A stretch of DNA of 57,301 nt from Erysipelotrichaceae bacterium (GCA_022767445.1 JALENJ010000060.1:1-57301); one strand, 5' to 3'; positions 34,594 through 44,354 are shown, counted from the first letter of the stretch. Program-made: numbers and translations. Notes: a model not told the origin generated them from the sequence alone.

Positions 34594-34605
34594 GGGAGAA
34601 TACAG

Positions 34606-36174
34606 ATGGCAAAGAAATTAATTGAAGTAAAGAATGTTGTTAAGACATTTGACAATCAAGTTGTTTTAAAGGGGATATCATTAGATATCTATGAAAATGA
34701 GTTCGTGACATTACTTGGACCTTCAGGTTGTGGTAAGACTACATTATTGCGTATCATCGCTGGTTTTATTGAGCCAACTGAGGGACATGTCATTATGGAT
34801 GGAGAAGATATCGCGCGTATACCTGCATACAAAAGAGATGTTAATACAGTCTTCCAACACTATGCATTATTTCCACATTTAGATGTATATGACAACATTG
34901 CCTTTGGTCTAAAGATTAAGAAACAACCAAAGGATATCATCGACCAGAAAGTTCAACGTATGATTTCATTGGTAGGTCTTGAAGGTTTTGAACATCGTGA
35001 TGTAACGATGATGTCAGGTGGACAACAACAGCGTGTTGCGATCGCAAGAGCGCTAGTCAATGAGCCAAAGGTTCTATTGTTAGATGAATCACTCAGCGCA
35101 TTGGATAAGAATCTACGTAAAGAGATGCAACTAGAGTTAAAGGAAATTCAACGCGAGGTTGGTATTACTTTCATCTTCGTTACACACGACCAAGAAGAAG
35201 CTCTAACCATGTCTGATAAGATTGTCATCCTCAAGGATGGTGTCATTGAACAGGTAGGATCTCCTACGGAGGTTTATAACGAGCCTATCAATGAATACTG
35301 TGCTCGCTTTATTGGTGACTCCAATATCATCGATGGCATTATGAAGAAGGATAACGTTGTTAACTTTGATGAGGTTGACTATGCATGCATAGACTACGGA
35401 TTCCGCGAGAATGAAGCTGTTGATATTGTCATCCGTCCAGAGGATATTGATATTGTCCCAAGAAATCGAGGTCTATTAAATGGTGAAGTAAAATCTGTAC
35501 TATTTAAGGGTGTTCACTATGAAGTGATTGCCGAAACATCCTCTGGTACATCCAAGACAATTACCATGCATGTAACAGGAGAACATGATGTTGTAAATGA
35601 AGAAGCCAAAGAGCGTATCAGTGCATCATCCTTTACGATGGACTTAGAAGATGTTGATCAATTAACAGATTCCGAAGTTATCGCACGTGCAAATGCGCAA
35701 GCATGGACAGATGAGGGAGAAGACGTATCCTTGACACATGTAGAATATAATGTGGAAAAGAAGATTGGTACATACTCTTGTACATTTAGCACAGGTGCAG
35801 GTACGAAGATTACTGTCAAGATCAATGTTGTAAAACCAACAGCAGTAGAAGATAAAGAAAACGAAGAAGGTATCCAGGCGTTTGATTTCTATCGTACAGT
35901 TGATGAAATCAAGGAGTCCGTTGCACTAGATACAGACTTGATTCGTTGGGCCGATGCGTATGCATGGAATATTGAAGATGATTCCCGTGTTGAGATCTGG
36001 GATGTGAAGTATGACTTTGATGATGAAAACATCACGGAAGGTGATTATCAGATTACCTTCTCAACACAGGGACGTGAGCTTAAGATCGAGACAACAGATA
36101 AGATCGAAGTCGGCGAGAGAATCGGTTTGAAGTGGAATCCTGAAGATATCCATGTCATGAGAAAGATGGGTTAA
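34606..36174 (+). CDS. potA: Polyamine ABC transporter ATPase PotA with repeat insertion
   Basis: ATPase of the spermidine/putrescine importer. Walker A is GPSGCGKT near residue 38, signature MSGGQQQR, Walker [12 protein letters not shown], and the switch His is in [10 protein letters not shown]. At 522 residues it is about 150 longer than usual. The TOBE region is entered at IRPEDIDI and leaves normally at [13 protein letters not shown], but between them (about 325-497) lie two related repeats of 70-75 residues starting near 338 and 423. Both contain A-x-AW-x-x-E and GTY/GDY-x-TFST. Such modules resemble repeats of surface proteins, which is odd for a cytosolic ATPase. Confidence 0.88.
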   Translation: MAKKLIEVKNVVKTFDNQVVLKGISLDIYENEFVTLLGPSGCGKTTLLRIIAGFIEPTEGHVIMDGEDIARIPAYKRDVNTVFQHYALFPHLDVYDNIAFGLKIKKQPKDIIDQKVQRMISLVGLEGFEHRDVTMMSGGQQQRVAIARALVNEPKVLLLDESLSALDKNLRKEMQLELKEIQREVGITFIFVTHDQEEALTMSDKIVILKDGVIEQVGSPTEVYNEPINEYCARFIGDSNIIDGIMKKDNVVNFDEVDYACIDYGFRENEAVDIVIRPEDIDIVPRNRGLLNGEVKSVLFKGVHYEVIAETSSGTSKTITMHVTGEHDVVNEEAKERISASSFTMDLEDVDQLTDSEVIARANAQAWTDEGEDVSLTHVEYNVEKKIGTYSCTFSTGAGTKITVKINVVKPTAVEDKENEEGIQAFDFYRTVDEIKESVALDTDLIRWADAYAWNIEDDSRVEIWDVKYDFDDENITEGDYQITFSTQGRELKIETTDKIEVGERIGLKWNPEDIHVMRKMG

Positions 36175-36178
36175 GGCA

Positions 36179-36964
36179 ATGAAGTCATTCAACAAGTTAA
36201 TTTATCCATATTTTGTGTGGATGATGATTATGATTGTCGTTCCGATGTTCATGATTGTCATGTATGCATTGACTGTAAAGGGTAACTCTGTTTTGACTTT
36301 GCAGTTTACATTTGAAAACTTTACGCGTTTCTTCAATGATACGATTTTCCCAAGTGTACTATGGCGTAGTTTACAGATGGCTTTTATAACTACAGTCATC
36401 TGTATCGCAATTGGTTATCCAACTGCTTATGTGATTGCACAGTTAAAACCCGGTTCACAATCTCTTATGGTGTTATTAATTACACTACCAATGTGGATCA
36501 ATATGTTGGTACGTACGTATGCATGGAAGGGAATCCTAGGTTGGTTTGGCTTTAGCAGTGAGATTCGTGTATATATCGGTATGGTCTATAACTTTTTACC
36601 GTTTATGATTCTACAGATTTATACAGCTTTATCTAAGATTGATAAGAATCTATTGATTGCGGCCAGTGATTTAGGCGCAAATGATCGTGAGACTTTCTTA
36701 AGAGTTACACTACCGCTATCCTTAAGCGGTGTTGTTAGTGGAATTACTTTGGTATTCTTACCAGCTGTATCTAGCTTCTTCATTCCAAAGTTACTAGGTG
36801 GAGGACAGTATGTTCTAATCGGTAACTTAATTGAAGATTACTTTATTAAGACAGGAGACTGGAACTTTGGTTCCGCAATCAGTTTGATCATGGCAATCAT
36901 CATCCTAATTTCAATGTATATCACTAAGAAGTTGGATAAAGAGCCTAGCGAGGAGAGAGATTAA
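36179..36964 (+). CDS. potB: Polyamine ABC transporter permease PotB
   Basis: Membrane subunit of 261 residues with six spans. The N-terminus FNKLIYPYFVWMMIMIVVPM and the EAA loop AASDLGANDRETFLRVTLPL are typical of PotB. It starts 4 bp after the potA stop and its own stop overlaps potC by one base. Confidence 0.92.
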   Translation: MKSFNKLIYPYFVWMMIMIVVPMFMIVMYALTVKGNSVLTLQFTFENFTRFFNDTIFPSVLWRSLQMAFITTVICIAIGYPTAYVIAQLKPGSQSLMVLLITLPMWINMLVRTYAWKGILGWFGFSSEIRVYIGMVYNFLPFMILQIYTALSKIDKNLLIAASDLGANDRETFLRVTLPLSLSGVVSGITLVFLPAVSSFFIPKLLGGGQYVLIGNLIEDYFIKTGDWNFGSAISLIMAIIILISMYITKKLDKEPSEERD

Positions 36965-37782
36965 TGGAAAACAAAAAGAGTTCTATCATCGGCAAAATCT
37001 ACCTTGCGGTAATGATTGCGTTCTTCTATCTGCCGATTATTTACGTTGTATTCTTCAGTTTCAATCGTTCTAAGTCATTGACTCGTTTTACTGGTTTCTC
37101 TTTACGTTGGTATGAGAACATGTTTAACAATCGCTCGATTTTGGAAGCGATTTACTACACAGTATTATGTGCTGTACTGGCAACGATTATCTCTACACTT
37201 GTAGGAACAATAACAGCGATTGGACTTTCCAAGTCTAAGCGTATTACACGTGAGTTATTCCAACAGGTAAATAATCTACCAATGTTAAATCCAGAGATTG
37301 TAACAGCGATTGGATTGATGTTGTTTTTTACATCACTGCGTGTACAAACAGGATTTACAACGATGTTGTTAGCACATATTGCATTCTGTACACCATACGT
37401 TATCCTGTCGGTATTACCACGCCTTAGAAGAATTGATCCGAATATGGCAGAAGCTGCTTTGGATTTGGGTTGTACACCATGGCAAGCAATGTGGAAGGTC
37501 ATCATCCCACAGATTAAGGGTGGTATTGTGGCAGGTGCTCTAGTTGCCTTCTCCATGTCATTTGATGACTTTGTTATCTCCATGTTTACAACAGGACCTG
37601 GTGTATCTAACATATCTATTTATGTATATGCCAATGTGAAACGTGTCAATCCAACGATCAATGCCCTTAGTGCAATTATCGTTTATGTCATTACAGTTGT
37701 ATTGATTATTGTGAATGTAGTTCCTTACATTCAAGAAAGAAGAAAGGCGAAGCTCAATGCGCAACTTACAGAATCTAACTAA
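36964..37782 (+). CDS. potC: Polyamine ABC transporter permease PotC
   Basis: Second membrane subunit, 272 residues. It has YLPIIYVVFFSFNRSKSLTRF and SLRWYENMF at the start, and the EAA loop AALDLGCTPWQAMWKVIIPQ. It forms the channel with PotB. Its end overlaps the potD start by 26 bp. Confidence 0.92.
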   Translation: MENKKSSIIGKIYLAVMIAFFYLPIIYVVFFSFNRSKSLTRFTGFSLRWYENMFNNRSILEAIYYTVLCAVLATIISTLVGTITAIGLSKSKRITRELFQQVNNLPMLNPEIVTAIGLMLFFTSLRVQTGFTTMLLAHIAFCTPYVILSVLPRLRRIDPNMAEAALDLGCTPWQAMWKVIIPQIKGGIVAGALVAFSMSFDDFVISMFTTGPGVSNISIYVYANVKRVNPTINALSAIIVYVITVVLIIVNVVPYIQERRKAKLNAQLTESN

Positions 37783-38866
37783 AATAACGATTTGTACAAC
37801 GATGCTGTTTCCTTTAGCAGGTTGTAGTACAGATGGGGCACAGCGTGTCGAACAAGTCGGTGATGCCAAAGAGATGTTTGGCTGTAATGTCATCAATGTG
37901 TTCAACGCTGGTGAGTACATTGGTGAAAATGTCATCTCTGATTTTGAAAAAATGTATAACGCAAAAGTTAACTACGATTTATTTGAATCCAATGAGATGA
38001 TGTATACAAAGCTATTAGGTGGATCATCCTATGATGTTCTTGTGCCAAGTGACTACATGATTGAACAGTTACTGGTTGAGAATATGTTACAACCATTGGA
38101 TAAAAAGTCTTATGAAAACCTGGATTTGTTAAATCCATTTGTGACAGAGACACAGAAGTCTTTTGATCCAACATTGGAATATTCTGTTCCATACTTCTGG
38201 GGTAATGTAGGACTTGTATATAACAAGACTACAGTCGATGAAAAAGACATCGAAGAAGAAGGATGGAATATCCTAAAAGATCCAAAGTACAAGGGAAGAA
38301 TCTTTGTCTATGACTCCCAACGTGATGGTTTTATGATAGCCTTTAAAGCACTGGGATATTCAATGAATACCAATAATCCTGAAGAGATACAAAAAGCATA
38401 TGAATGGCTATCAGAGATGAATCGTGCGATGGAGCCGGCATATGTGACAGATGAGGTAATTGACGGCATGATCAATGCCGAAAAAGATATTGCGGTTATC
38501 TACTCAGGGGATGCAGCATATGTACTATCCGAAAACATGGATATGAGTTGGGTCGCACCAAAACAGGGCACAAACATCTGGATTGATGCGATGGTAATGC
38601 CAAAGAACAATACATGCCCTGGTTTGGCAAACAAATTCATTGACTACATGATCAGTGAAAGTGTTCAACAACAGAATACAGAATGGGTTGGATACACACC
38701 AGTTGATTTAAAAGTTCAGGAGTATATGTCAGGACCTGATGGGGACTTCTTTGAAAATCCTGCATATTTACCACGTACAAATTATGCGAAAGATGAAGCG
38801 TTCCACTATGATGAAGAGCTAAAGACAAAGCTATCTGATTTGTGGAACAAGGTAAAAGTTCAGTAA
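37757..38866 (+). CDS. potD: Polyamine-binding lipoprotein PotD
   Basis: Extracellular solute-binding lipoprotein of 369 residues. The signal peptide ends in the lipobox PLAGC near residue 22, after which it would be lipidated. The mature part starts with NVINVFNAGEYIGENVISDFEK, typical of PotD/PotF. Trp/Tyr/Asp ligand positions (SYDVLVPSDYMI, PYFWGNVGLVY) are present. It captures spermidine or putrescine for PotABC. It is the last gene of the operon. Confidence 0.9.
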   Translation: MRNLQNLTKITICTTMLFPLAGCSTDGAQRVEQVGDAKEMFGCNVINVFNAGEYIGENVISDFEKMYNAKVNYDLFESNEMMYTKLLGGSSYDVLVPSDYMIEQLLVENMLQPLDKKSYENLDLLNPFVTETQKSFDPTLEYSVPYFWGNVGLVYNKTTVDEKDIEEEGWNILKDPKYKGRIFVYDSQRDGFMIAFKALGYSMNTNNPEEIQKAYEWLSEMNRAMEPAYVTDEVIDGMINAEKDIAVIYSGDAAYVLSENMDMSWVAPKQGTNIWIDAMVMPKNNTCPGLANKFIDYMISESVQQQNTEWVGYTPVDLKVQEYMSGPDGDFFENPAYLPRTNYAKDEAFHYDEELKTKLSDLWNKVKVQ

Positions 38867-38917
38867 TATTTTTTATAAAAAATATGCAAAACTGATCACA
38901 AAAGTGATATACTTCTA

Positions 38918-38946
38918 TTGCATTCACGAAATGCATTCAGTATAAT
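38918..38946 (+). promoter_or_regulatory. Promoter of tRNA-Cys/tRNA-Leu
   Basis: TTGCAT (38918-38923) and TATAAT (38941-38946) have a 17-bp spacer. Confidence 0.75.
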
Positions 38947-38975
38947 AATAAAGCACTGTAATTTTACAGAGCTTT

Positions 38976-39049
38976 GGTTCCTTAGCCAAGTGGTAAGGCA
39001 GCAGACTGCAACTCTGCGAGCGCCGGTCCGACTCCGGCAGGAACCTCCA
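38976..39049 (+). tRNA. tRNA-Cys (GCA)
   Basis: Acceptor GGTTCCT pairs with AGGAACC, the anticodon loop is CTGCAAC, and CCA is encoded after discriminator T. Confidence 0.95.
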
Positions 39050-39052
39050 TAT

Positions 39053-39139
39053 GGAGATGTGGCGGAATCGGCAGACGCAACGGACTTAAAATCCGTTGTC
39101 TGAAAGGACGTATGGGTTCAAGTCCCATCATCTCCACCA
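39053..39139 (+). tRNA. tRNA-Leu (TAA)
   Basis: An 87-nt class II tRNA. Acceptor GGAGATG pairs with CATCTCC, the anticodon loop is CTTAAAA, and CCA is encoded. Confidence 0.95.
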
Positions 39140-39144
39140 TCAAT

Positions 39145-39169
39145 AGCTTACTTCGGTAAGCTTTTTTTC
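39145..39169 (+). terminator. Terminator of tRNA pair
   Basis: AGCTTAC (39145-39151) and GTAAGCT (39156-39162) close a TTCG tetraloop, followed by seven Ts. Confidence 0.9.
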
Positions 39170-39174
39170 CGCAT

Positions 39175-39197
39175 ACAATAAAAACGGCTAAGCCGTT
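39175..39197 (-). terminator. Minus-strand terminator
   Basis: On the minus strand AACGGC-TTA-GCCGTT is followed by TTTATT. It covers the stop codon of the small membrane protein gene. Confidence 0.75.
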
Positions 39198-39546
39198 AGA
39201 TGAATCTTGGAAGTATAATACACAATACAATCAATACAACGCTAGCATAGAGAGCTATATTGTCTTTGTCCTTTCTTTCATCAAGGATACGTCTGCGATA
39301 AGCAGCGTAGGATGGATCTACTTTCTTACTTCTTTGGAAGCCAATACTCGTAAAATCACCTTTGATCCAAGCTTGACGGAATATACCGATGAAAAATAGG
39401 ATGGCAGTTAGAATGCCAAGTGTATTGAGGAATCCATAGCGGAATGGTGGTAAGAAGATACCGACAATCAAGGAGATACCTACAACAACACCATCCACAA
39501 TCCAAACTGTTAAGTTTTTATATGTGTTTATTAAGTTATTTATCAT
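39196..39546 (-). CDS. Small membrane protein, unknown family
   Basis: A 116-residue protein with two N-terminal spans (WIVDGVVVGISLIVGIFL; FLNTLGILTAILFFIGIF). A cytoplasmic charged loop follows (KKVDPSYAAYRRRILDERKDKD), then a third span at the end (ALYASVVLIVLCIILPRF). I do not recognise it. No ribosome site precedes ATG 39546. A TTTACA/TAAAAT promoter ends 6 nt before the ATG, so the mRNA may be leaderless. Confidence 0.7.
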   Translation of the reverse strand: MINNLINTYKNLTVWIVDGVVVGISLIVGIFLPPFRYGFLNTLGILTAILFFIGIFRQAWIKGDFTSIGFQRSKKVDPSYAAYRRRILDERKDKDNIALYASVVLIVLCIILPRFI

Positions 39547-39552
39547 GAGATA

Positions 39553-39580
39553 ATTTTAGCGGATATTTCATGAATGTAAA
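39553..39580 (-). promoter_or_regulatory. Promoter abutting start codon (minus)
   Basis: On the minus strand TTTACA (39580-39575) and TAAAAT (39558-39553) are 16 bp apart, with 6 nt to the ATG at 39546. Confidence 0.6.
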
Positions 39581-39671
39581 TAAGTATACATACAATTCCT
39601 AAGTGTATACTGAATCAAAATTGATGTGTTTTGAAACTTGTTGAATAAAATTGAATATCGCTTAGAATGCG

Positions 39672-39700
39672 TTGTTTAAAGGAAATATGAATGTTATAAT
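39672..39700 (+). promoter_or_regulatory. sepF promoter
   Basis: TTGTTT (39672-39677), a 17-bp spacer, then TATAAT (39695-39700) with an upstream TGT. Confidence 0.75.
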
Positions 39701-39724
39701 GTAGACGTTAAAGGGAGATTGTAT

Positions 39725-40135
39725 ATGGTATTCAACAAGATTAAAGAATTCGTCGCTCCAGTAGATGAAGACGAAGAAGATGAAGGTGAAGAATTACAAT
39801 TCACAGGAAGAGAGGTTCAGCCAGTGAGTACTTATGAATCAAAACAAACAAATCTAAATAACATTTCTAAAAATACACAGATGGTAATGTTTGAGCCAAG
39901 AAGCTTTGAACAAGCTGAGGAGATTGCACGCCACTTAAAACAAACACGTGGTTGTATCATCAACTTACACCGTCTACAAAGAGAATATGCACAACGTACG
40001 ATTGATTTCTTATCTGGTGTTGTATTTGCGTTGGATGGAACAATTCAAAAGGTTGGTCATAACGTTATTTTCTGTGCACCACGTAATGTAGGTGTTGAAG
40101 GTAATATCTCTTTAGATAAAGCAGAGGATGAATAA
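39725..40135 (+). CDS. sepF: Cell division protein SepF
   Basis: FtsZ-anchoring protein of 136 residues. ATG 39725 follows AAGGGAGA; the TTG at 39719 lies too close. A short N-terminal amphipathic segment (FNKIKEFVAP) and an acidic linker precede the SepF core: MVMFEPRSFEQAEEIARHLK, NLHRLQREYAQRTIDFLSGV and GTIQKVGHNVIFCAP. It tethers FtsZ to the membrane at midcell. It overlaps the next gene by 8 bp in the conserved division cluster. Confidence 0.93.
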   Translation: MVFNKIKEFVAPVDEDEEDEGEELQFTGREVQPVSTYESKQTNLNNISKNTQMVMFEPRSFEQAEEIARHLKQTRGCIINLHRLQREYAQRTIDFLSGVVFALDGTIQKVGHNVIFCAPRNVGVEGNISLDKAEDE

Positions 40136-40868
40136 TCTTTCGGATTTTGAGGCCTTGGTTGCTCATCTTTATGATTTAGAAGAAAAGAGTATACGATGGC
40201 ATAAAAATATTTCTTCTTCGTTTTTAAGCGAAGAAGAACAAGCTTATGTACAGAAGATATTTTCTCCATCGAAGTTTATAAAATATGATGGAGGATATCC
40301 AGATGCACGAAAAAAGAAGGTCATCTTTCTTCACGGTAAGGAGGATGACCTTTCAGATATTGTTTGTTTAAAGGCTGAGATTGATCAGCGTTTCAGAAAG
40401 ATAGGGCATCGTGATGTATACGGGGCCATCATGAATCTACAGATTACAAAGGAAAGCTTTGGTGATTTTTGGATTGAAGATAATGCGATTTATTTATATA
40501 CATCGATAGATATGGCACCGTTTTTAATGGATCATCTATTGCGTATTAACCAGCTGACTGTCAGTTTTTATCAGCTGGATACATATCCTTCTCAGGTATT
40601 TAAAACCAAGGAAATATCCGTGGTAGTAGCGAGTGAAAGAATTGATGCGATTGTATCAGGACTGGCACATTTAAGCCGTAGTGAAGCTAAGGAAATGATA
40701 CGGAAGGGGTATGTTCAGGTCAATCACATCGAACTTGAAGAGCCTGATAAAATATGCAATAATGGGAGTGTTATTTCAATACGTGGAACGGGTAGATTTA
40801 CCTTTTTAGGATTTAGTCGTAAGACACGTAATGGAAGAATCGTAGCAGAGTTTCTACAAAACATTTAA
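40128..40868 (+). CDS. YlmH-type S4-domain RNA-binding protein
   Basis: A 246-residue cytosolic protein. The N-terminal two thirds match the YlmH fold (DLEEKSIRWHKN, GHRDVYGAIMNLQI, GDFWIED). An S4 RNA-binding domain closes the protein (ERIDAIVSGLAHLSRSEAKE, GYVQVNHIELEEP). The family is ribosome-associated and linked to nascent-chain quality control in Bacillus. It lies between sepF and divIVA, its usual place. Confidence 0.88.
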   Translation: MNNLSDFEALVAHLYDLEEKSIRWHKNISSSFLSEEEQAYVQKIFSPSKFIKYDGGYPDARKKKVIFLHGKEDDLSDIVCLKAEIDQRFRKIGHRDVYGAIMNLQITKESFGDFWIEDNAIYLYTSIDMAPFLMDHLLRINQLTVSFYQLDTYPSQVFKTKEISVVVASERIDAIVSGLAHLSRSEAKEMIRKGYVQVNHIELEEPDKICNNGSVISIRGTGRFTFLGFSRKTRNGRIVAEFLQNI

Positions 40869-40879
40869 AAGGAGTTAAC

Positions 40880-41362
40880 ATGAGTGCACAAAAACCGACA
40901 TTTCGTATCATGAAAAATGGTTATGATCGGTTTGCGGTTGACGACGTGATGGAGCAGTATGCTGCACAGGTTTCCTTCCTACAAAGAAAGTTGGAGCTCT
41001 ATCAGGATCAAATGGTAGAGACAACACAGAAGTTGGAGGAGTTACAGGCACGTTATGATGAAGTTGAACGTGCGGTAGATGTACGTAAGGATGCGGCAGA
41101 CAGTATTACACGAGTATCTGTGCAAGAGGCACATGAAGTTGTGGCGAAGGCACAAGAAAATGCTGATGAGATTGTAAAAGAAGCTCTGTCGGTAGCTCGG
41201 TCGATATTGCTTGATTTATCGCAACTATATACAGAAGCCGGTGAAGTCAAGAGTGATCTTAGCCAACAGCTTACCGAATTACAAAAGAGTTTAGACAACT
41301 TTAAACTTCCAAAACTTCCAGATATGGATTGGTTAGAAGAGACTGATAAACAACTGCAGTGA
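40880..41362 (+). CDS. divIVA: DivIVA-domain protein
   Basis: A 160-residue coiled-coil protein. The lipid-binding N-domain is visible in FRIMKNGYDRFAVDDVMEQY. A long coiled coil follows from about residue 28 to 150, rich in E/Q/A heptads (QRKLELYQDQMVETTQKLEE). Members mark poles and septa and recruit division or wall enzymes. It follows ylmH by 11 bp and is followed by the ileS leader. Confidence 0.9.
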   Translation: MSAQKPTFRIMKNGYDRFAVDDVMEQYAAQVSFLQRKLELYQDQMVETTQKLEELQARYDEVERAVDVRKDAADSITRVSVQEAHEVVAKAQENADEIVKEALSVARSILLDLSQLYTEAGEVKSDLSQQLTELQKSLDNFKLPKLPDMDWLEETDKQLQ

Positions 41363-41369
41363 TCAGGAC

Positions 41370-41552
41370 ATGCTTTAACAGAGGGATTTCAAGAGAGTTC
41401 GCGGATGGTGGAAAGCGGATATGAAGACTGTTAATAGAATCACCTGTGAGCAATCGTAATTTCTGCGTTAAAGAAAAAATGAGTGTACGAGTAATCGTAA
41501 ACTAAGGTGGTACCGCGTATATAACGTCCTTAGATTTAAGGACGTTTTTATT
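41370..41552 (+). promoter_or_regulatory. T-box riboswitch (isoleucine) controlling ileS
   Basis: The T-box core AAGGTGGTACCGCG is at 41504-41517. Upstream stem I contains AGAGAG and GGATGGTGGAAAGC elements, with a likely specifier ATC (Ile) at 41439-41441. The terminator AACGTCCTTA/TAAGGACGTT (41523-41546) plus T-run is the alternative to the antiterminator. Uncharged tRNA-Ile would bind and allow read-through into ileS. Confidence 0.93.
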
Positions 41553-41574
41553 TTTGAGAAGAGGAGACAAGGAT

Positions 41575-44307
41575 ATGGACTACAAAGACACGTTGAACAT
41601 GCCAAACACAGACTTTGAAATGCGAGGAAATCTTGCAACGAAGGAGCCTGGCATTCTAGAAAACTGGCAAAAAGACAACTACTATCAAAACTTACTACAA
41701 CATCACAAAGGACAAAAGGCATTCATCTTGCATGATGGTCCTCCATACGCAAATGGAAACCTGCATGCAGGTACAGCGATGAACCGTACAATTAAGGACT
41801 TTATTGTACGTTCCCATGCGATGTCAGGATTCTATACACCATTCTTCCCAGGATGGGATACACATGGATTACCAATTGAAAACGCAATCCAAAAGCTCGG
41901 TGTTGATCGTAAGAGTCTATCCGCTGCAGAATTTAGACGTAAGTGTGAAGAATATGCACACCAGCAGATTGCCCAACAGATGGAAACAGAAAAGCGTCTA
42001 GGACAGATTGCGGATTATGATCATCCATACATCACACTAAAGAAAGAGTTTGAAGCGCGTCAGATTGAGTCCTTTGCCAAGATGGCATTGAAGGGCATGA
42101 TTTTCCAAGGCTTAAAGCCTGTATACTGGTCTCCATTTAATGAGACAGCTGTCGCTGACTCTGAGATTGTATATAAAGATGTTAAAGATGCGACAATCTA
42201 CCTCAAATTCCCTATCGTAGATGGTAAAGGTGTATTAAGTGCAGGCGATAACTTTGTAATTTGGACAACGACACCTTGGACAATTCCATCCAATATGGCA
42301 GTATCTGTTCACCCGGATTTGGAGTACGCACTTGTTAAGACAAACGTTGGTAACTTGGTTGTATTAGCGAAGTTTGTAGATTCATTACTTGCTAAGTTTG
42401 AGTTAGAAAACCAAGGTATCTTAAAGACATTTAAGGGTAAAGATATTGAATCTGTTACCTATCATCATGTTGTATTAGACAAGGATTGTCCGTGTCTGTT
42501 AGGTACGCATGTTACGGATGAGGATGGTACTGGTGTTGTACATACTGCCGGTGGTCATGGTATGGATGACTACCTTGTATGTATGAAGAATGGTATGGAT
42601 CCAATCTGTACAGTTGATGAGCGTGGTTATATGAATGAAGAAGCTGGACAATACCAAGGTATGTTCTTTGAAGATTGTTCTAAGGCCATCATTCATGACA
42701 TGAATGAGAAGGGATTCCTACTTAAAGTAGAGAATATTGTCCATGCATACCCACATGATGATCGTCTCAAGAAGAAGGTTATCTTCCGTGCCGTTAAACA
42801 ATGGTTCTGCTCAATTGATAAAGTACGTAAACAAGCACTTGATGAAATTGACAACCAAATTAAGTGGCATAACTCCTTTGGTCAAAAGCGTATGCACAAT
42901 ATGATCGCTGATCGTGGTGACTGGTGTATCTCAAGACAACGTCTATGGGGTGTTCCAATTCCTATCTTCTATTGTGAAGATGGCGCACCTATCATGGAGA
43001 AAGAAGTATTTGATCATATCGCTGAATTAGTTGGCCAATACGGTTCTAATATCTGGTTTGAAAAAGAAGCCAAGGACCTATTACCAGAAGGCTATCAGAA
43101 TGAGAAGTCACCAAATGGTATCTTCCACAAGGAAACAGATATCATGGATGTATGGTTTGACTCTGGATCTAGCTGGAATGAGTTGAGTGCTAGAGGCTAT
43201 GATTATCCATGTGATATCTACTTTGAAGGATCTGACCAGTATCGTGGTTGGTTCAACTCATCACTCATTGTTTCAACAGCTGTCAATGGTACAGCTCCAT
43301 ATAAAGAAGTACTTTCCCATGGTTATGTTGTGGACTCCAAGGGAGAAAAGATGTCTAAGTCCGTAGGTAATGTTGTTAATCCAATGGATATCATCAACCA
43401 AAATGGTGCAGATGTATTCCGTCTTTGGGCAATGTCATCTGACTTCAAGGAAGACTTGAAACTTGGTCCAAGTAATATCAAGCAAGTATCCGACCAATAT
43501 CGTAAGATTCGTAATACATTTAGATTCTTACTAGGTAACGTGAATGCAGAAGACTTCAATCCATCCAAGGATATGATTGACTTTGATGGACTAGAAAGAG
43601 TGGATCAACAAGTTCTTGTATTACTCAACGACTTAGTCAAAGATGTACGTCAAGATGTCTTGGATTATAACTATCTATCTGCTAATAAGAACTTAATGTA
43701 CTTCATGGTTAACATCCTATCTTCATACTATTGTGATTTCACAAAGGATATCCTATATGTCAGTGCGAAGGATGATAAGCGTAGAAGACAAGTACAGTCA
43801 GTCTACTGGGTGTGTGCAGATACATTAGTGAAGCTTTGGGCTCCATTCTTGGTATATACTGCTGAGGAAATCTGGTCACACTTCTCACACTTAGGTGAAA
43901 CTTCTGTACATTATGAAGAATTCCCAACTGTGAAAGAGTATGCAGAGGCAGAAGTATTACGCAATGAAATCAAACGTCTGCTTGAAATTCGTACCCTTGT
44001 CACAAAGGCAAACGAACAAGCTCGTAATGATAAACTCATCGCATCTAGCCAAGAAGCGAAAGTCATCCTCACTCTAGAGAAGGAAGATAAAGAGCTTGTT
44101 GAAAGCAACCTGAAAGAAGGTCTTGCGCAATGGCTCATCATCTCTCAAGTAGAACTCAAAGAGGGAGAACAAGATGTCCAAGTAGAGAAGGCAAGTGGAC
44201 AAAAGTGCCCACGTTGTTGGAACTATGATGAACATGTTGATGAAAATGGACTATGCCCAAGATGCCATGCGGTTATGGAAGGCTATAAGCTCATTCATCA
44301 AAACTAA
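41575..44307 (+). CDS. ileS: Isoleucyl-tRNA synthetase
   Basis: Class I synthetase of 910 residues charging tRNA-Ile. ATG 41575 follows GAGGAGA. The ATP-site HIGH box is altered: H64-A-G-T in PPYANGNLHAGTAMN. The KMSKS loop is intact at K592. The CP1 editing domain (WTTTPWTIPSN, GTGVVHTAGGHG) is present. A C-terminal zinc finger (CPRCWNYDEH ... GLCPRC) marks the bacterial type. It is controlled by the upstream T-box. Loss of the second His of HIGH is unusual for IleRS. Confidence 0.95.
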   Translation: MDYKDTLNMPNTDFEMRGNLATKEPGILENWQKDNYYQNLLQHHKGQKAFILHDGPPYANGNLHAGTAMNRTIKDFIVRSHAMSGFYTPFFPGWDTHGLPIENAIQKLGVDRKSLSAAEFRRKCEEYAHQQIAQQMETEKRLGQIADYDHPYITLKKEFEARQIESFAKMALKGMIFQGLKPVYWSPFNETAVADSEIVYKDVKDATIYLKFPIVDGKGVLSAGDNFVIWTTTPWTIPSNMAVSVHPDLEYALVKTNVGNLVVLAKFVDSLLAKFELENQGILKTFKGKDIESVTYHHVVLDKDCPCLLGTHVTDEDGTGVVHTAGGHGMDDYLVCMKNGMDPICTVDERGYMNEEAGQYQGMFFEDCSKAIIHDMNEKGFLLKVENIVHAYPHDDRLKKKVIFRAVKQWFCSIDKVRKQALDEIDNQIKWHNSFGQKRMHNMIADRGDWCISRQRLWGVPIPIFYCEDGAPIMEKEVFDHIAELVGQYGSNIWFEKEAKDLLPEGYQNEKSPNGIFHKETDIMDVWFDSGSSWNELSARGYDYPCDIYFEGSDQYRGWFNSSLIVSTAVNGTAPYKEVLSHGYVVDSKGEKMSKSVGNVVNPMDIINQNGADVFRLWAMSSDFKEDLKLGPSNIKQVSDQYRKIRNTFRFLLGNVNAEDFNPSKDMIDFDGLERVDQQVLVLLNDLVKDVRQDVLDYNYLSANKNLMYFMVNILSSYYCDFTKDILYVSAKDDKRRRQVQSVYWVCADTLVKLWAPFLVYTAEEIWSHFSHLGETSVHYEEFPTVKEYAEAEVLRNEIKRLLEIRTLVTKANEQARNDKLIASSQEAKVILTLEKEDKELVESNLKEGLAQWLIISQVELKEGEQDVQVEKASGQKCPRCWNYDEHVDENGLCPRCHAVMEGYKLIHQN

Positions 44308-44315
44308 GTAAACAA

Positions 44316-44354
44316 AAAGATTCTAAACATACATGGTATGCTTAGAATCTTTTT
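44316..44354. terminator. Bidirectional terminator ileS/metK
   Basis: AAAAAGATTCTAA pairs with TTAGAATCTTTTT, with an inner CATAC/GTATG, and T/A runs at both ends. It serves ileS and the convergent metK. Confidence 0.85.
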
